Shown here piece after piece: positions 45,083-56,215 of a stretch of DNA of 64,000 nt. Position numbers and translations under genes: made by a program. Source of the stretch: Agelas oroides (taxonomy: Eukaryota > Porifera > Demospongiae > Agelasida > Agelasidae); NCBI GenBank assembly GCA_949130485.1, contig OX422200.1:4944274-5008273 (forward strand). Direction: 5' to 3'. The notes beneath the pieces were generated by a model. It did not search any database. It saw only the letters and a program-made list of their open reading frames with translations, and was not told the origin of the DNA. Within the stretch, counting starts at the first letter, position 1. Every line of letters starts with the position of its first letter.

Positions 45083-47671
45083 ACTAGTGAGATGATTCAT
45101 CATCATGGGGCAAGCCTGAGCAAGCAGCAAACTGCTAATTTACTACTTTGTCATGGCACACAGCAAGATATGTCACTGTCGACTGTTTAAGCCAAATCTC
45201 ATAAACGCCAGAAATTTAGCTCACGATTTCGGTGTAAAACTTAGTCCATGCATGTGTAGCCACGTCAGCTGCCTTGGCTGGAGAAATAGCTGGCATATGT
45301 GATACTTATATTTTAATATCTGGTACTAAGGACTTAGCCTACTTGTGCGTTATGACATGCTTCACGATATCGATCTTCCTCACCAGAGATGAATTAAGTA
45401 TAATTCACATATGTCAGCCATCTCTCCAGCCAGGGCAGCTAAATTATGTGGCTACACATGCATGGACTAAGCTTTACACCGAAATTAGCATGAGTTAAAT
45501 TGCTGGGTGCCGTTTATGCATGGCCCTACCTGAAGCGATCCAGTCAACCACCGTCCGTGTTAAATTTGTACCGCCATAAACCGTAGGGTGGTTTATATTA
45601 TCTATGGTACCGCCTGTGAGCGGCCTGCCGTCGTCGGTAGAAGCACAAACCAGAATTAAGTTGCCACGCGTGCTTCAACTTCAGTCGTCTTCGCTCCCGG
45701 TCGCCGACGCTCCACTCTAGCAGTAGCCTTCCACTGCATGGCCCACATGCTTCACGATATCAATCATCGTGAAATATTTGAATGCGCTTATTTGAAATTT
45801 ACGGTAAGTGGTCGGTCCAAGCACAGATACACTGCCCAGCCGGATACTAGTGAGATGATTCATCATCATGGGGCGATCCTGAGCAAGCAGCAAACTGCTG
45901 ATTTACTAATTTTGTCATGGCACACAGCAGGACTTGTCACCAAATTTGATAAACGCGTAAGTAGCTAATGCACCTATCAAGGTGGGGATTTGACTAATTT
46001 AAATATCAATTGCCCCAATGTACGGGACATACCCTACTAGTGAGATGATTCATCATCATGGGGCGAGCCTGAGCAAGCAGCAAACTGCTGATTTACTACT
46101 TTGTCATGGCACACAGCAGGATTAGTCACTGTCGAGCCAAATTAAATGAACACATATAAGTCCTCACCAGAGATAAATATAAGTATCACATATGCCAGCC
46201 ATTTCTCCAGCCAGGGCAGCTAACGTGGCCACACATGCATGGACTAAGCTTTACACCGACATCATGAGCTAAATTTCCGGCGTTTCTGTTTTTGCATGGC
46301 CCGCTACCTGAAGCGACCCGCCCATATTAAATTTGTACCGCCTGTGAGCGGCCTGCCGTCATCGGTAGAAGCACAAACCAGTGCCACGCGTGCTTCAACT
46401 TCACACTCCGGGTCCCCGACGCTGCACTCTGACAGTAGCCCTCCACTGGCCTTCACATGCTTCACGCACGATATATCTTCGTGAAATATTTCAATGCGCT
46501 CATTTAAAATTTACGGTAAGTGGTCGGTCCAAGCACGGCCGGCCGGTCGTATACACACACGCGTGCGCAATGCAGTCACGCTAGTGTGGGGCTCGCTCAG
46601 GCTCGCCCCAATAATCAAATCCTCTTGCAGAAGGTGGGGGATTGCTGGGGATTTGACACACGCAGTGTACTGTGCAGTATACGGAGACCATTGCCGTATT
46701 CAGAGGTAATCAAATGCCCGACTATAGGGGCAGCCTCCTTCGGTCAAAGCCCCTATATTGCCCGCCATCTGCCCGTACGGGAGGTAGTGGGGCATAATAT
46801 TGATAGGCGCATAAGTCCTCACCAGAGATAAATGTAAGTATTACATATGCCAGCCATCTCTCCAGCCAGGGCAGCTAATGTGGCTACATACACATGCATG
46901 GACTAAGCTTTACACCGAAATCATGAGCTAAATTGCTGGGTGCCGTTTATGCATGGCCCTACCTGAAGCGATCCAGTCAACCACCGTCCATATTAATTAA
47001 ATTTGTACCGCCTGTGAGCGGCCTGCCGTCGTCGGTAGAAGCACAAACCAGAATCAAGTTGCCACGTGTGTTTCAACTTCAGTCGTCTTCGCTCCGTCTT
47101 CGCTCCCGGTCGCCGACGCTGCACTCTAGCAGTAGCTTTCCACTGCATGGCCTTCACATGCTTCACGATATCGATCTTCGTGAAATATTTGAATGCGCTC
47201 ATTTGAAATTTACGGTAAGTGGTCGGTCCAAGCATAGCCAGATACACACACACTTCCGCAATGCAGTCACGCTAAGTGTGGGGCTCGCTCAGGCTCGCCC
47301 CAATAACCTACGGAAAATCCGTCTGGTAACATTGCGCGCGCCTTTCTTGGACTTTTGCACACGTCAGCAGGGTTTGAACGCGGCCGGCGCTGGCCATATA
47401 TGGACGTTCTCACCTCTACATGGCTTCAATTATCACCAATTAGCATCCGCAGAAGCGCTAGTGCGCCAGTGGGCCGCCCCAGTAATTGGACATGCTACAA
47501 TTTGATTGGCACGTTCAAATAACTCCGTCGTAAGTAGAAAAGCCCCAGAATCGAGCCCATCGTTACCAGACGGACTTTCCGTAGGTATATCCGACTGGTC
47601 ACGAGACTACAGATACACACACGCATGCGCAATGCAGTCACGCTAGTGTGGGCTCGCTCATGCTCGCCCCA
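45083..47671. mobile_element. Composite array of inverted-repeat elements (GGGGCGAGCCTGAGC ends), copy B only
   Basis: A 2.6-kb block with no counterpart in copy A, where the flanks meet near 17362. It carries three left ends (about 45083, 45846, 46036; GATGATTCATCATCATGGGG then CGAGCCTGAGC) and three right ends (about 46600, 47293, 47663; GGCTCGCTCAGGCTCGCCCC). Three related internal bodies of 300-450 bp lie at about 45506-45838, 46280-46590 and 46940-47280, each containing GAGCGGCCTGCCGTCGTCGG and TTTACGGTAAGTGGTCGGTC. Arms at about 45216-45310 and 45403-45500 are inverted copies of one another. No transposase coding was recognised. The structure suggests repeated insertion of one family into itself. 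Confidence 0.65.
47307..47584. mobile_element. 278-bp MITE nested in the composite array
   Basis: The ends CCTACGGAAAATCCGTCTGG and the complement of CCAGACGGACTTTCCGTAGG form a 24-bp inverted repeat with one mismatch. The GC-rich interior shares CTCTACATGGCTTCAATTA with 26892-26935. It lies between two right ends of the composite array. Confidence 0.8.
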
Positions 47672-48440
47672 ATGAATCCTGCTGAAAGAGCACTTCAACC
47701 ACGATGGAGGGTAGAATTTTGGAGCACAACAATGAGGAAACAAGAATACAGAAGCAACTATCACCGAATTTGTGGTGTGTGGTGTCAGTAGATCAAAACA
47801 AGATTGTAAATGAGAACCATCTTTCCATTCATGAACTTACATAGCTGTATACCTACTTGGATACACTAACAGAATGCCTTTGAACAGCATTTAATCTGAT
47901 ACAGATCTATTCCTCTACTTAAGTAGCACAAACTTGCTGTTATAATTACAGTTGTTCCAAAATGAGAGCCTATTAAGTAATACTAAGGAGATGCTGTATC
48001 ATCCTTGGAGCGAGCCTGAGCGAGTAGCTGATTACATAAAAGATCCCATAGCCCATTAAGACCACTGTTTTTGTCTGCCGTTAGATGTAGTCACAAGCAA
48101 AAATGACACAATGCCCTATTGCTGGTTGCACCAGCATGTAGACAAGGCCAGAGTCCAAATAAGTTGTGCACAATTTCCTGCTGTTCCAACAAAGAGACAT
48201 GGACTGACTGGGAGCTTCAATTGATCTAGAATGAGAAGTAGATGCCAATCCAGACCAACTGACTAGCCAATATGGTTTTGTAATGCATGGTAGTCTGGGA
48301 TTTATGGTCAATAACCACCCTCATCTAAGGAAAAAGGTGCTTATTATAATTATCCCCAAAAGGGAATGGTAAAACACAATACGGAAAAACAAACAAACAA
48401 AGAAACAAACAAAACACAGACTGTAAGTTTGTGTCCGTGG

Positions 48441-48651
48441 AGTTCAGTGTATCCTCAGTTGTGGTGAAGTTGGTAGGTGCAGTCATCTCCAAAAACATCT
48501 GTGGTATTGCTAACCACTGGATCTTCCTCACACACATTTCCCTACAGTTCAGTGTATCCTCAGTTGTGGTGACGTTGGTAGGTGCAGTCATCTCCAAAAA
48601 CATCTGTGGTATTGCTAACCACTGGATCTTCCTCACACACATTTCCCTACA
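48441..48651. repeat. Tandem duplication of a 104-106-bp unit, copy B
   Basis: Two nearly identical units, each beginning AGTTCAGTGTATCCTCAGTT and ending CACACATTTCCCTAC, are joined head to tail. Copy A has a single unit at about 18230-18325, so the expansion is copy-specific. Confidence 0.85.
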
Positions 48652-48892
48652 GTCCAAGGTCATTTACAAAAGCACCCAGCCAATCCTCTCCTCAATGGTG
48701 ACTGCTGCAGGTGAGTGATCTGCAGTGGCACACTTTATCAAACACCATTCGCTTGTCTCATTAGTTGTTGTACACACCATTCTTAATGTCCTGCTTGTTT
48801 CCTTGTTTTTTGCACCCCCAAAATTTGTCAATGTAGTGATTCTGGAAGGTTTCCTCAAGCTCTCAGCATTTCTTGACTAGACATATGGATTA

Positions 48893-49245
48893 GTGTGGAG
48901 CTGGAACACTGGGCTTGGTGCAGCACCGAATCAGGGGGTCAAGGTCTCTCTTGCTCAAGCAGATATAGCTGTGATTGACAGGCAACTAGTCTGTCAACAC
49001 ATCTGTGCCAAATACCTGCTGACTAACCAATACTGGAAGATCACCCATTCAGCTGATTTGCTTCACCTCACAACCAGGTCAAACTACAGGGTGAGGCTCT
49101 TCCTAGGTTGCCATGGGTTGGAGAGTGATGCTGCCAGGTTCAGAGTTAGGAGAGACAGTAGATCCATTGGTAATCCAACGTGTAAACTCTGCAATTCTGG
49201 AGAGGAAGAAGACCTGGAAAACTTTTCGTTAGTATGGTGGTGGAT
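48893..49245 (+). pseudogene. LINE-like ORF C-terminal relic, copy B
   Basis: An open stretch reads ICAKYLLTNQYWKITHSADL, then VRLFLGCHGLESDAARFRVR, then PTCKLCNSGEEEDLENF. The CxxC followed by an acidic stretch and a Phe resembles the cysteine-rich end of LINE ORF2 proteins. No reverse transcriptase core is present nearby. The part from 49001 is inverted relative to copy A, and the flanks 48698-49000 and 49246-49590 have no counterpart there. Confidence 0.5.
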
Positions 49246-50041
49246 ATCTTTGTTAAGATGACACGACAAAATATCCATGATTTATCTCCTCTAGGGAGCA
49301 GTTCAATGTTGTGTGGAGAAGGGTAAACAGGGAATAATCTACCACCAGACATATCTCAAATACCACTATGTTAAACATGCGACCGCACTAACAAAATCAA
49401 CTTTTCTAAGATTTTGTCATGACGTCATCACAATTTCATGAGTGCAAGGTGGTGATGTAGTCTTGATATCAGGCCTGTGCTGCCTTAAGTTTCTAGTTGC
49501 TTGCAATACGCAAATACGAAGGGTAGTCATGTGCTGTGAAATCAGGTGTGCAGAGGTTAAACACAAACAGGGTAGTGTGCCCAACCATAATATTTCATGC
49601 CTAACAGTAGCTAAGCAGTGTTGATCTTGCTTTCCAAATGCTCCAGCCTCCAATCCTTGGATGGACATTAGAAGAAAGAGCCTCGAGATCCTTCAGCAGA
49701 CCCCCCCCCCCCCCATGTGTCTACCTTCTGTCTACCTGCTGCAATCCATGTGGTCAGATCTTCCAGGCCTGCCCCTCTCTGAACAAAGGCTTGCCTGGGA
49801 ACATGTGCACTTACCTCACAAGAGTGGTTCTTGTTCGCAACAAAATTCCACTTCTCAAAGAATTCAAGTATGAACAGTAAGCAAGCAGCCAGCCTTTCTA
49901 GAAATGTGTGAACAACTTCACATCATAGCTAGTGCATGCACCTTTTCCATGCAGTTGCTACTTTGCCAATTCTTAACTCACACTTGGTGCAATTTTGTAA
50001 CTTAGACTCAGTGTCCAGTAATTCAGCAAGCATCTTGCTTT

Positions 50042-50150
50042 CTGGGTCCCTGGTCCTTGGGTCCTAAGGTCCTTGGGTTTCCAGTCCTTGGGTCCCCAGT
50101 CCTTAGGTTCTTGGGTCCCTGGTCCTTGGTTCCTCAGTCCCTGGGTCCAG
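50042..50150. repeat. Degenerate minisatellite (CCTTGGGTCC-type), copy B
   Basis: Same array as 19077-19182, with essentially the same unit order. Confidence 0.8.
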
Positions 50151-50357
50151 TGTTTATGGTATCCCGATTGTTAGCTACATGCTTCACACTAGCTTCTCCT
50201 ATGGTGTAAGCTAATAATAACGAAATCATGTGACTTCGAATTACAGTTCAGAGGATTGGTGTTACTCACTGTAGGCGACAGTAAGTACTCATGTATAATG
50301 ATATTGTTCCAAGAGAGTGAGAAATATATTTCAATCAATAAAAATATTTCTGGAATC

Positions 50358-50436
50358 CAGCTGGAATTTGAACCCAAGACCTTCTGCACGCTAGTCAGAT
50401 GCTGTTAGCTACTACTGAGCCACTCGGACCAGAAGA
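50358..50436 (-). repeat. tRNA-like SINE head, copy B
   Basis: Duplicate of 19388-19466, with the same A-box-like and B-box-like motifs on the minus strand. Confidence 0.55.
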
Positions 50437-51007
50437 CAAGCTATATAAGACAGCATTGCCTAGAGTCTTCAGCCCAATTCCTACCGAGTCACTCTCTCAA
50501 AGCTGGAGTATGCTGATTGGCTGAAATAAGCAACCAGTTGTGACACACTTTGATGGCCTGGTAGTAGTCCCAATAGCCATAACCATGGCTGCTGGTGAAC
50601 GTTCGGACGGTTGATATTTCCAGATATTAGGCACTCATAATGAAGTGGTTTCGAGAAAGTGAGAATTGAATCCACTTAAAAACATCCAACTTAAATTTGA
50701 AACCAAAATCTTTTGAATACCGGTCAGTTACTTTCACTACTAAGCCACTTGGGCAGCTGATGGTAAAAGATGGAAAGGAAGTGGTTTTGTTTACCAAGTA
50801 GGTTGAAGTCCATGTTATTGAGGACCAGATTAGCAGTTGCTGGTGGATAGTTATTATATGATGCTGTGACCGACAAAGTAAACTTGCTGTTTACAGATGT
50901 GTCTTTGCTGCTTGGACTGCATAAGGTTAGTAACACTGTGCACTACCCTTGAGACTTTGAGAAGGTAATCTTGTGAATCACTCCGAGATACAAAGATGGC
51001 TCCCCTG

Positions 51008-51985
51008 AATGATAGTGTGGACTGCAAACTGCAAATGCTGAAGATTTAAGTCCCAAACAGGCCTGAAGCTCTCTGTCATGTACCAGGTGGATGTGGTCAG
51101 CAGTTGACACAAGGACGTGAAGGTTGGCAAGGCAGAACATAAGTATAACACTCTTCAATAATGATTTGGTAATTTCATTTACATGCCAGCTGTGTGCAAG
51201 GCCGGTGCTTGGGAGTGCTGAAGCACCCCCAAATTTTGGCATTTTCTATGTAAAGAATATATACCATGAAGTTGTGTGTCGAGTGGGGGAGCACCAACAC
51301 CACTGGCACATCGATGTTCAAAATTTCACGCATACATAAAGTGTGAAGTTAAAACATAAAGGGAGATGGGGATGGGGCATAAATGGATGGGGCATTTTAT
51401 GGCTTAAATGGGTGGGGCATTTATGGCTCAAATGGATGGGGCAGTTAGTTACTGTTTTTGGGAGATATGCTCAAAAAAATACTGGTCTTCAGGGGAGTAG
51501 CTACCCTTTCCGGTCCTCGCATGACCACGGGTTTCGGTCCCTTTGAACTCCCGACCCGTGGCCTACTACAGAAAGGGCGGGACCACTCCCCGCCTAAGGT
51601 TTGCTTTGAGGAGCCCAGCTTTTGGTTGGCACATAGTGGTATGGGCATTCACAGTGGTATGGGCATTCACAGTGCTATAAATATTCAAATTACTAAACAA
51701 ATTGGGGGTGGGGCTCAATGGGTGGAGTTATCATATTAACTAGGGGGATGGGCGAACGGTTAACGTACGGGATTATTGTGTCGTCTTGAGCAGCCCCAAC
51801 CCAGCCCTAGCCCTAGCTCAGCCTGATGGAACCGACTACACCCCTAGGCGTACCGTTACTATAGTAAAGCACACGCCATAACTAGCATAACAAATTGACC
51901 AGCGAAAGAATCTTCGGTAAAGGAGCGCCTACCAGCGAAGAACAAGCCTCCCAGACGTTCCACTTGTGTTATCTGCGAACAGTGT
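51008..51985. other. Start of the unduplicated right flank
   Basis: Sequence past the end of copy B. It includes a GGGGCATTTATGG-type minisatellite (51371-51445), part of a long direct repeat shared with 53210-53410. A foldback lies at 51491-51591, where ACCCTTTCCGGTCC pairs with GGACCACTCC-side arms. No gene is supported. Confidence 0.5.
51271..51445 (+). repeat. Direct repeat, left member (partner 53210-53410)
   Basis: Begins GTTGTGTGTCGAGTGGGGGA and continues through AAAACATAAAGGGAGATGGG into a GGATGGGGCATTTATGG minisatellite. The partner 1.94 kb downstream is almost identical at the start and differs in the number of minisatellite units. Confidence 0.85.
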
Positions 51986-52265
51986 GAAGCTCATTCACAT
52001 TAAAAAGTTACAAGTGTGAGGCACACTTGAGTTACTACTGTGAGGCTCACTCACAGTTACGCTACGGGTGTGAAGCTCATTCACACTTGAGTTACTGCTG
52101 TGAGGCTCACTCACCATTATGTTATGAGTGTGAAGCTCATTCACACTTGAGTTACTACTGTGAGGTTCACTCACAGTTATGTTACGAGTGTGAAGCTCAT
52201 TCACACTTGAGTTACTACTGTTACATTATGGGTGTGAAGCTCATTCGCATTTTAAATTACGAGTG
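51986..52265. repeat. 60-bp minisatellite made of 30-bp half units
   Basis: About four and a half 60-bp units alternate GTGTGAAGCTCATTCACACT with TGTGAGGCTCACTCACAG. The unit length is a multiple of three and both strands stay open. The plus frame reads CEAHSHLSYY repeats from 52027 and the minus frame reads NELHTRN/SEPHSSNSSV repeats. No promoter or conserved start supports translation. Confidence 0.85.
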
Positions 52266-52270
52266 TGAGT

Positions 52271-52543
52271 GTGTTAGGATAAGGGCTTTATACTTTATAC
52301 ACGTGTATCTATGTGGAGATGGATAAAGATGGGGTCTTTTTGACTACAGCTGTCCTTCCTCTCGCAATTATATACATTGTGGTAGCTAAGTGGAGATGGG
52401 GTTGCGGGCCTGGGTGGGTTGACTGTACAAGCACATTGCCTGAGCGGATACTCTCACTATCCACCACCTCAGCCTCCGGCTCAATTATCTCTTCACCAAG
52501 GGGGTAGGTATCCTATGGTTAACTTTGGAAAATGGGAATGGGG
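52271..52543 (+). repeat. Direct repeat, left member (partner 52718-52997)
   Basis: Begins GTGTTAGGATAAGGGCTTTA and ends at GGAAAATGGGAATGGGG. The second copy starts 447 bases later with few differences and one short insertion. A third partial start occurs at about 52675. Confidence 0.85.
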
Positions 52544-52717
52544 CTGGGGGTTGTAAAGATGTATTCGACTAAGCTGTGGAAGGCTTGCTTGTGACCTAGT
52601 TACAACAGTAAGCTCAGATACTAAACCTCTCTGTGTGCATGCTGTAGGTTTCTCTACGGGCTGGATCAGGGACTGTGTTAGGATAAGGGCTTTATACTAC
52701 GGGCCAGATCAGGGGCT

Positions 52718-52997
52718 GTGTTAGGATAAGGGCTTTATACTTTATACACATGTATCTATGTGGAGATGGATAAAGACGGGGTCTTTTTGACTACAGCTGT
52801 CCTTCCTCTCGCAATTAAATACACTGTGGTAGCTGGGTGGAGATCCCCTGCGGACGGGGTTGCGGGCCTGGGTGGGTTGACTGTACAAGCACATTGCCTG
52901 AGCGGATACTCTCACTATCCACCACCTCAGCCTCCGGCTCAATTATCTCTTCACCAAGGGGGTATCCTACGGTTACCTTTGGAAAATGGGAATGGGG
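52718..52997 (+). repeat. Direct repeat, right member (partner 52271-52543)
   Basis: Second copy of the 273-280-bp unit. Both are nested inside the larger direct repeat pair 51271-51445 / 53210-53410. Confidence 0.85.
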
Positions 52998-53209
52998 TCA
53001 GGGCAAGGAATTATTATTGGAGAGATATTCCTTCATGCACAGTGAGAAGTCTAGCCTGGTGCTTATTGTTATGCTGTTTAGGTCTAAGGCATGCCTGAGG
53101 TATCATGGTTGTTAGAACACGTGCGTCTTCGGGTGGATCCATTGAAGGATGCTGCGGGCTCCCCATTTGGAAAGGCCGACAGACTTTATCTGTACCTGCA
53201 TGTTCAGAA

Positions 53210-53410
53210 GTTGTGTGTCGAGTGGGGGAGCACCAACACCGCTGGCACATCGATGTTCAAAATTTCACACATACATAAAGTGTGAAGTTAAAACATAAAG
53301 GGAGATGGGGATGGGGCATTTATGGATGGGGCATTTTATGGCTTAAATGGGTGGGGCATTTTATGGCTTAAATGGGTGGGGCATTTATGGCTTAAATGGG
53401 TGGGGCATTT
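53210..53410 (+). repeat. Direct repeat, right member (partner 51271-51445)
   Basis: Same sequence as the left member, with additional GGTGGGGCATTTTATGGC units. The pair brackets a 1.8-kb interior of minisatellites and direct repeats without coding or primer-binding signals, so it does not look like an LTR pair. Confidence 0.8.
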
Positions 53411-53934
53411 ATTATAGTCACGAGGTGTTTTAGAAAGAAAAGAAGTGATACTGCTACCAGGTGTTGGAACCAGTCTGACCATGGCCAGATCATTTTTCAG
53501 CTGACTTGCCCGCCTTGGCGCTATCCGTGTTTGTCTTTTGTGTGTTCTCGTTTCCAGACTGAAGTGCAATTCAATTCCAGTAGATTAGCTGTTGCCTTGA
53601 TTGGTTGTAGTCATGCATTGGTTGTACGCACAGGAACCTTCAGGTTGGAGGTATAACGCATTGTAGCTACCTGTTTGAAGCTGAAGTTTGGCAAGAGCAT
53701 TTCCTGACTGCTAAAGAGTAGGTCTAAAAATTTCATAACTACAACTTTTTAGTCTGTTGCCTCAGAACAAGCTCAGAACCATCCTCAGAAGACTTACTTT
53801 TAAAATTTTCCTGGGGAAGCATGGACCCAGACCCCCTACATGGCTGTGCACATAGCACAGCTTATGATGTGTAGTGAAGGTTAGCACCTCGAAACTAAAA
53901 AACTTGTACGTCTACCCCATGGTGTGTGTGATAT

Positions 53935-54310
53935 TCAAGAAATGCTTTCAAGCAGGTCTTCTGAAGATCTTCAAAGTGAAGCTGAGAAGCTTCTTCTATT
54001 GGTTAAACTAACACTCGTCAAACATAATTTGGTAATTTCATATGTATGCCAGCTGAGTGGATACATCATAACATCCAAGAAATACTTCCAAGTAGGTCTT
54101 CTGAACATCCTCAAAGTGAAGCTGAGTAGCTTCTTCTATTGGTTAAATTAGTCTCTTCACTAAGAAGACTTTTAGCTAAATCAGCATTTCTGGTAGAGGT
54201 TTGGTGTTCTGTACATCTGACCCCAAAGGATCGCCTTGGTTGCATGGTATTGGTAGAAGTTGTCAGAAATGCATTCAAACAGGTCTTCTACAAGAATGGA
54301 CTAATTTAAT
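53935..54310. repeat. Internal direct repeats plus foldback-family relic
   Basis: A 75-80-bp unit (AGGTCTTCTGAAGATCTTCA type, ending GCTTCTTCTATTGGTTAAA) occurs at 53935-54008 and again at 54071-54149. The adjoining 54178-54310 (TCAGCATTTCTGGTAGAGGT) matches the middle of the 11883-12305 foldback in reverse orientation. This is a decayed member of that family. Confidence 0.55.
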
Positions 54311-54764
54311 TGCAAAAACTTTCAAGCCTTGAATAATGTGTCACACTGATGCAATGGTAATGATCCCCCAAAATTGATATAGTGTATCAAAGTAATCAGA
54401 AATGACACAAGTGTTACGATAAATGAGTGAAGGAGCTGGAGTATAAGGTTGGAGGAAGGGTGAGAATGTCCGTGCTGCATGGTAAGACTGATTGATTAGT
54501 AGAGAAAGCTGGCACTACTGTACTGCAATGTGGATCGGGTAACACACTGATGAGTTGCCTGACATGTCTTGTCTCGGTCCTTGTGGGAAGAAACTGAGAA
54601 ACCATTGAAGCAAAACTTCTGAGCAAAAGGCTAGTGCATGGCAACTGGGTGTAATGTTCCAAGGTCATGTGAGCTTGGGAAACAAGTGGTGTGATAACTA
54701 GGATGTAAAACCTGAACAGTACATTTCACCCGAAATAACAATGAAGCCAAATAAGTAAGTGATA

Positions 54765-55033
54765 AATAAAGGAATTTAGATGTTATGAGGTGAAAATAGA
54801 GGAAATTGAAAAAGGCCGGCAGCCACCGGGAGTCGAAACCAGGACACCTGGCTTGAGCCGCCAGTGCTCTGCCACTGAGCTACGGCAACCGGACAACCAC
54901 CAGCCCTCACAATTCTCTATATGTACTGCACAGGTGGTACTGAATGCCTCAGTCCCACACCCGGCAGCCACTCAGTATGTGCCTTTTTCACTTTCCTCTA
55001 TTTTTGCCTCATAACATCTAAATTCCTTTATTT
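54765..55033 (-). mobile_element. Inverted-repeat element carrying a tRNA-like core
   Basis: Both ends carry AAATAAAGGAATTTAGATGT and about 33 further similar bases in inverted orientation, giving a terminal inverted repeat near 53 bp. Between them, on the minus strand at about 54822-54895, lies a tRNA-like sequence. GTAGCTCAGTGGCAGAGC fits an A box and D arm, CTGGC-GGCTCAA-GCCAG fits an anticodon arm (loop centre CTC), and GGTTTCGACTCC fits a B box. A relative lies at 56030-56215, and a single arm at about 59030-59100. It is probably a tRNA-derived SINE caught in, or evolved into, a foldback element. It is not a working tRNA gene because the T arm pairs poorly. Confidence 0.7.
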
Positions 55034-56029
55034 CCAGCTTGAGGCAAGATGCTCTGAGCAAGTAATAGCGAGTCAGTGAGTGACTTTTCAGCTAGTTCCT
55101 GCACGAGTTATGTACCAACTTGTATACTGGAAACAGATGGTGATGTTTCAATGGCTTCAATCCTCATAAGTGAAGAAAATAACACCAACATTTACCATCA
55201 TTATTTTAATACTGTGTATGATCCAATCTTACGTAAGAAATCAATTTAGCATGAATCTAATTCTACATAAGCCTTTGTTTATGCTAATCCAGTTTAGCTT
55301 AAAATATGTCTGAAGCCAAAACGTTACACTCCACAGATGAATCCAAACACACCTACCTTCAGCTACGTACCAAACAGCATTATAAAGAGATAACACAATA
55401 AGAGTCTAGCATCATCCATGGAGTCCTCATAGTCAGAAGTAATGCTGTCGAAAGGTCTTCATTCGTATCTTGATTGTTTTGAAACAGCTGGCCTTATTTG
55501 AGCAATCCTCTGTGGGTGCCATCTGGATATGCAGGGCTTCTTTAACCAGTAACTACTGTTTACTGGCATGGCCCAGCATTGATATCTCCTCTACGTTGAT
55601 AGGGTGGTGGTCCTTCTACTCACTCTCTGCCACTACTGACTTGTCTGTCAACCCCCTCAAATCCTTTTTTTTTAGTGTTCCTTCAGTCTGGTCTCCATTC
55701 CCTGTTTGTTCCCCCCCATGTAAACCTGGCCACAGATACACATGGGATACAATACACCACACTGGTTTGTTTAGGGTATCATTACAGGTAGACAGTCAGA
55801 GCATGTGTGGGAGAATCACTTCGGAAAGAGACATTTTGGGAGATGAGCTACAAGTGAACCAGGATGAAGGACTGGCAGTCCCTGGTTGCTTGACTGCAGT
55901 AATGTGGAGACAGTTAGGGAGTAGACAGCCTCAACGGCATTTACAGTCATACACTATTAAGGATACATATGAGGTCAAAAGGTCGATGAAGTTTGATGAT
56001 CCTGCCACAACTGTAAATAAAATTGTATA

Positions 56030-56215
56030 TTTGATGGAATAAAGGAAAGTAAAAAATCCGGCAGCCATTGGGAATCCATCCAGGGTCCCTGGCTTAAGCT
56101 GCCAGTGTTCTACCACTGATCTATGACCACTGGACAACCACCAGTCCTCACAATTCTCTATATATACTGGTGGTACTAAATGCTTCAGTTGCAATGCCTA
56201 GCAGTCGCCCAATAT
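56030..56215 (-). repeat. Second copy of the tRNA-like element
   Basis: On the minus strand, TAGATCAGTGGTAGAACACT followed by GGCAGCTTAAGCCAGG matches the tRNA-like core of 54822-54895 with several changes. The flanking CTCACAATTCTCTATAT is also shared. The terminal inverted repeat is only partly kept. Confidence 0.65.

Noticed and set aside
46933-47505. 190-residue ORF in the composite array
   Set aside because: Equivalent frames in the other two bodies (45506-45838, 46280-46590) are interrupted or shifted, so coding constraint is not supported.
51271-53410. LTR retrotransposon bounded by direct repeats
   Set aside because: The interior has no coding, primer-binding site or purine tract. 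The repeats do not start TG and end CA, and contain minisatellite units.
55470-56042. 190-residue open frame on the plus strand
   Set aside because: No motif, no homologous frame elsewhere in the window, and its end overlaps a repeat related to the tRNA-like element. Most likely a chance ORF.
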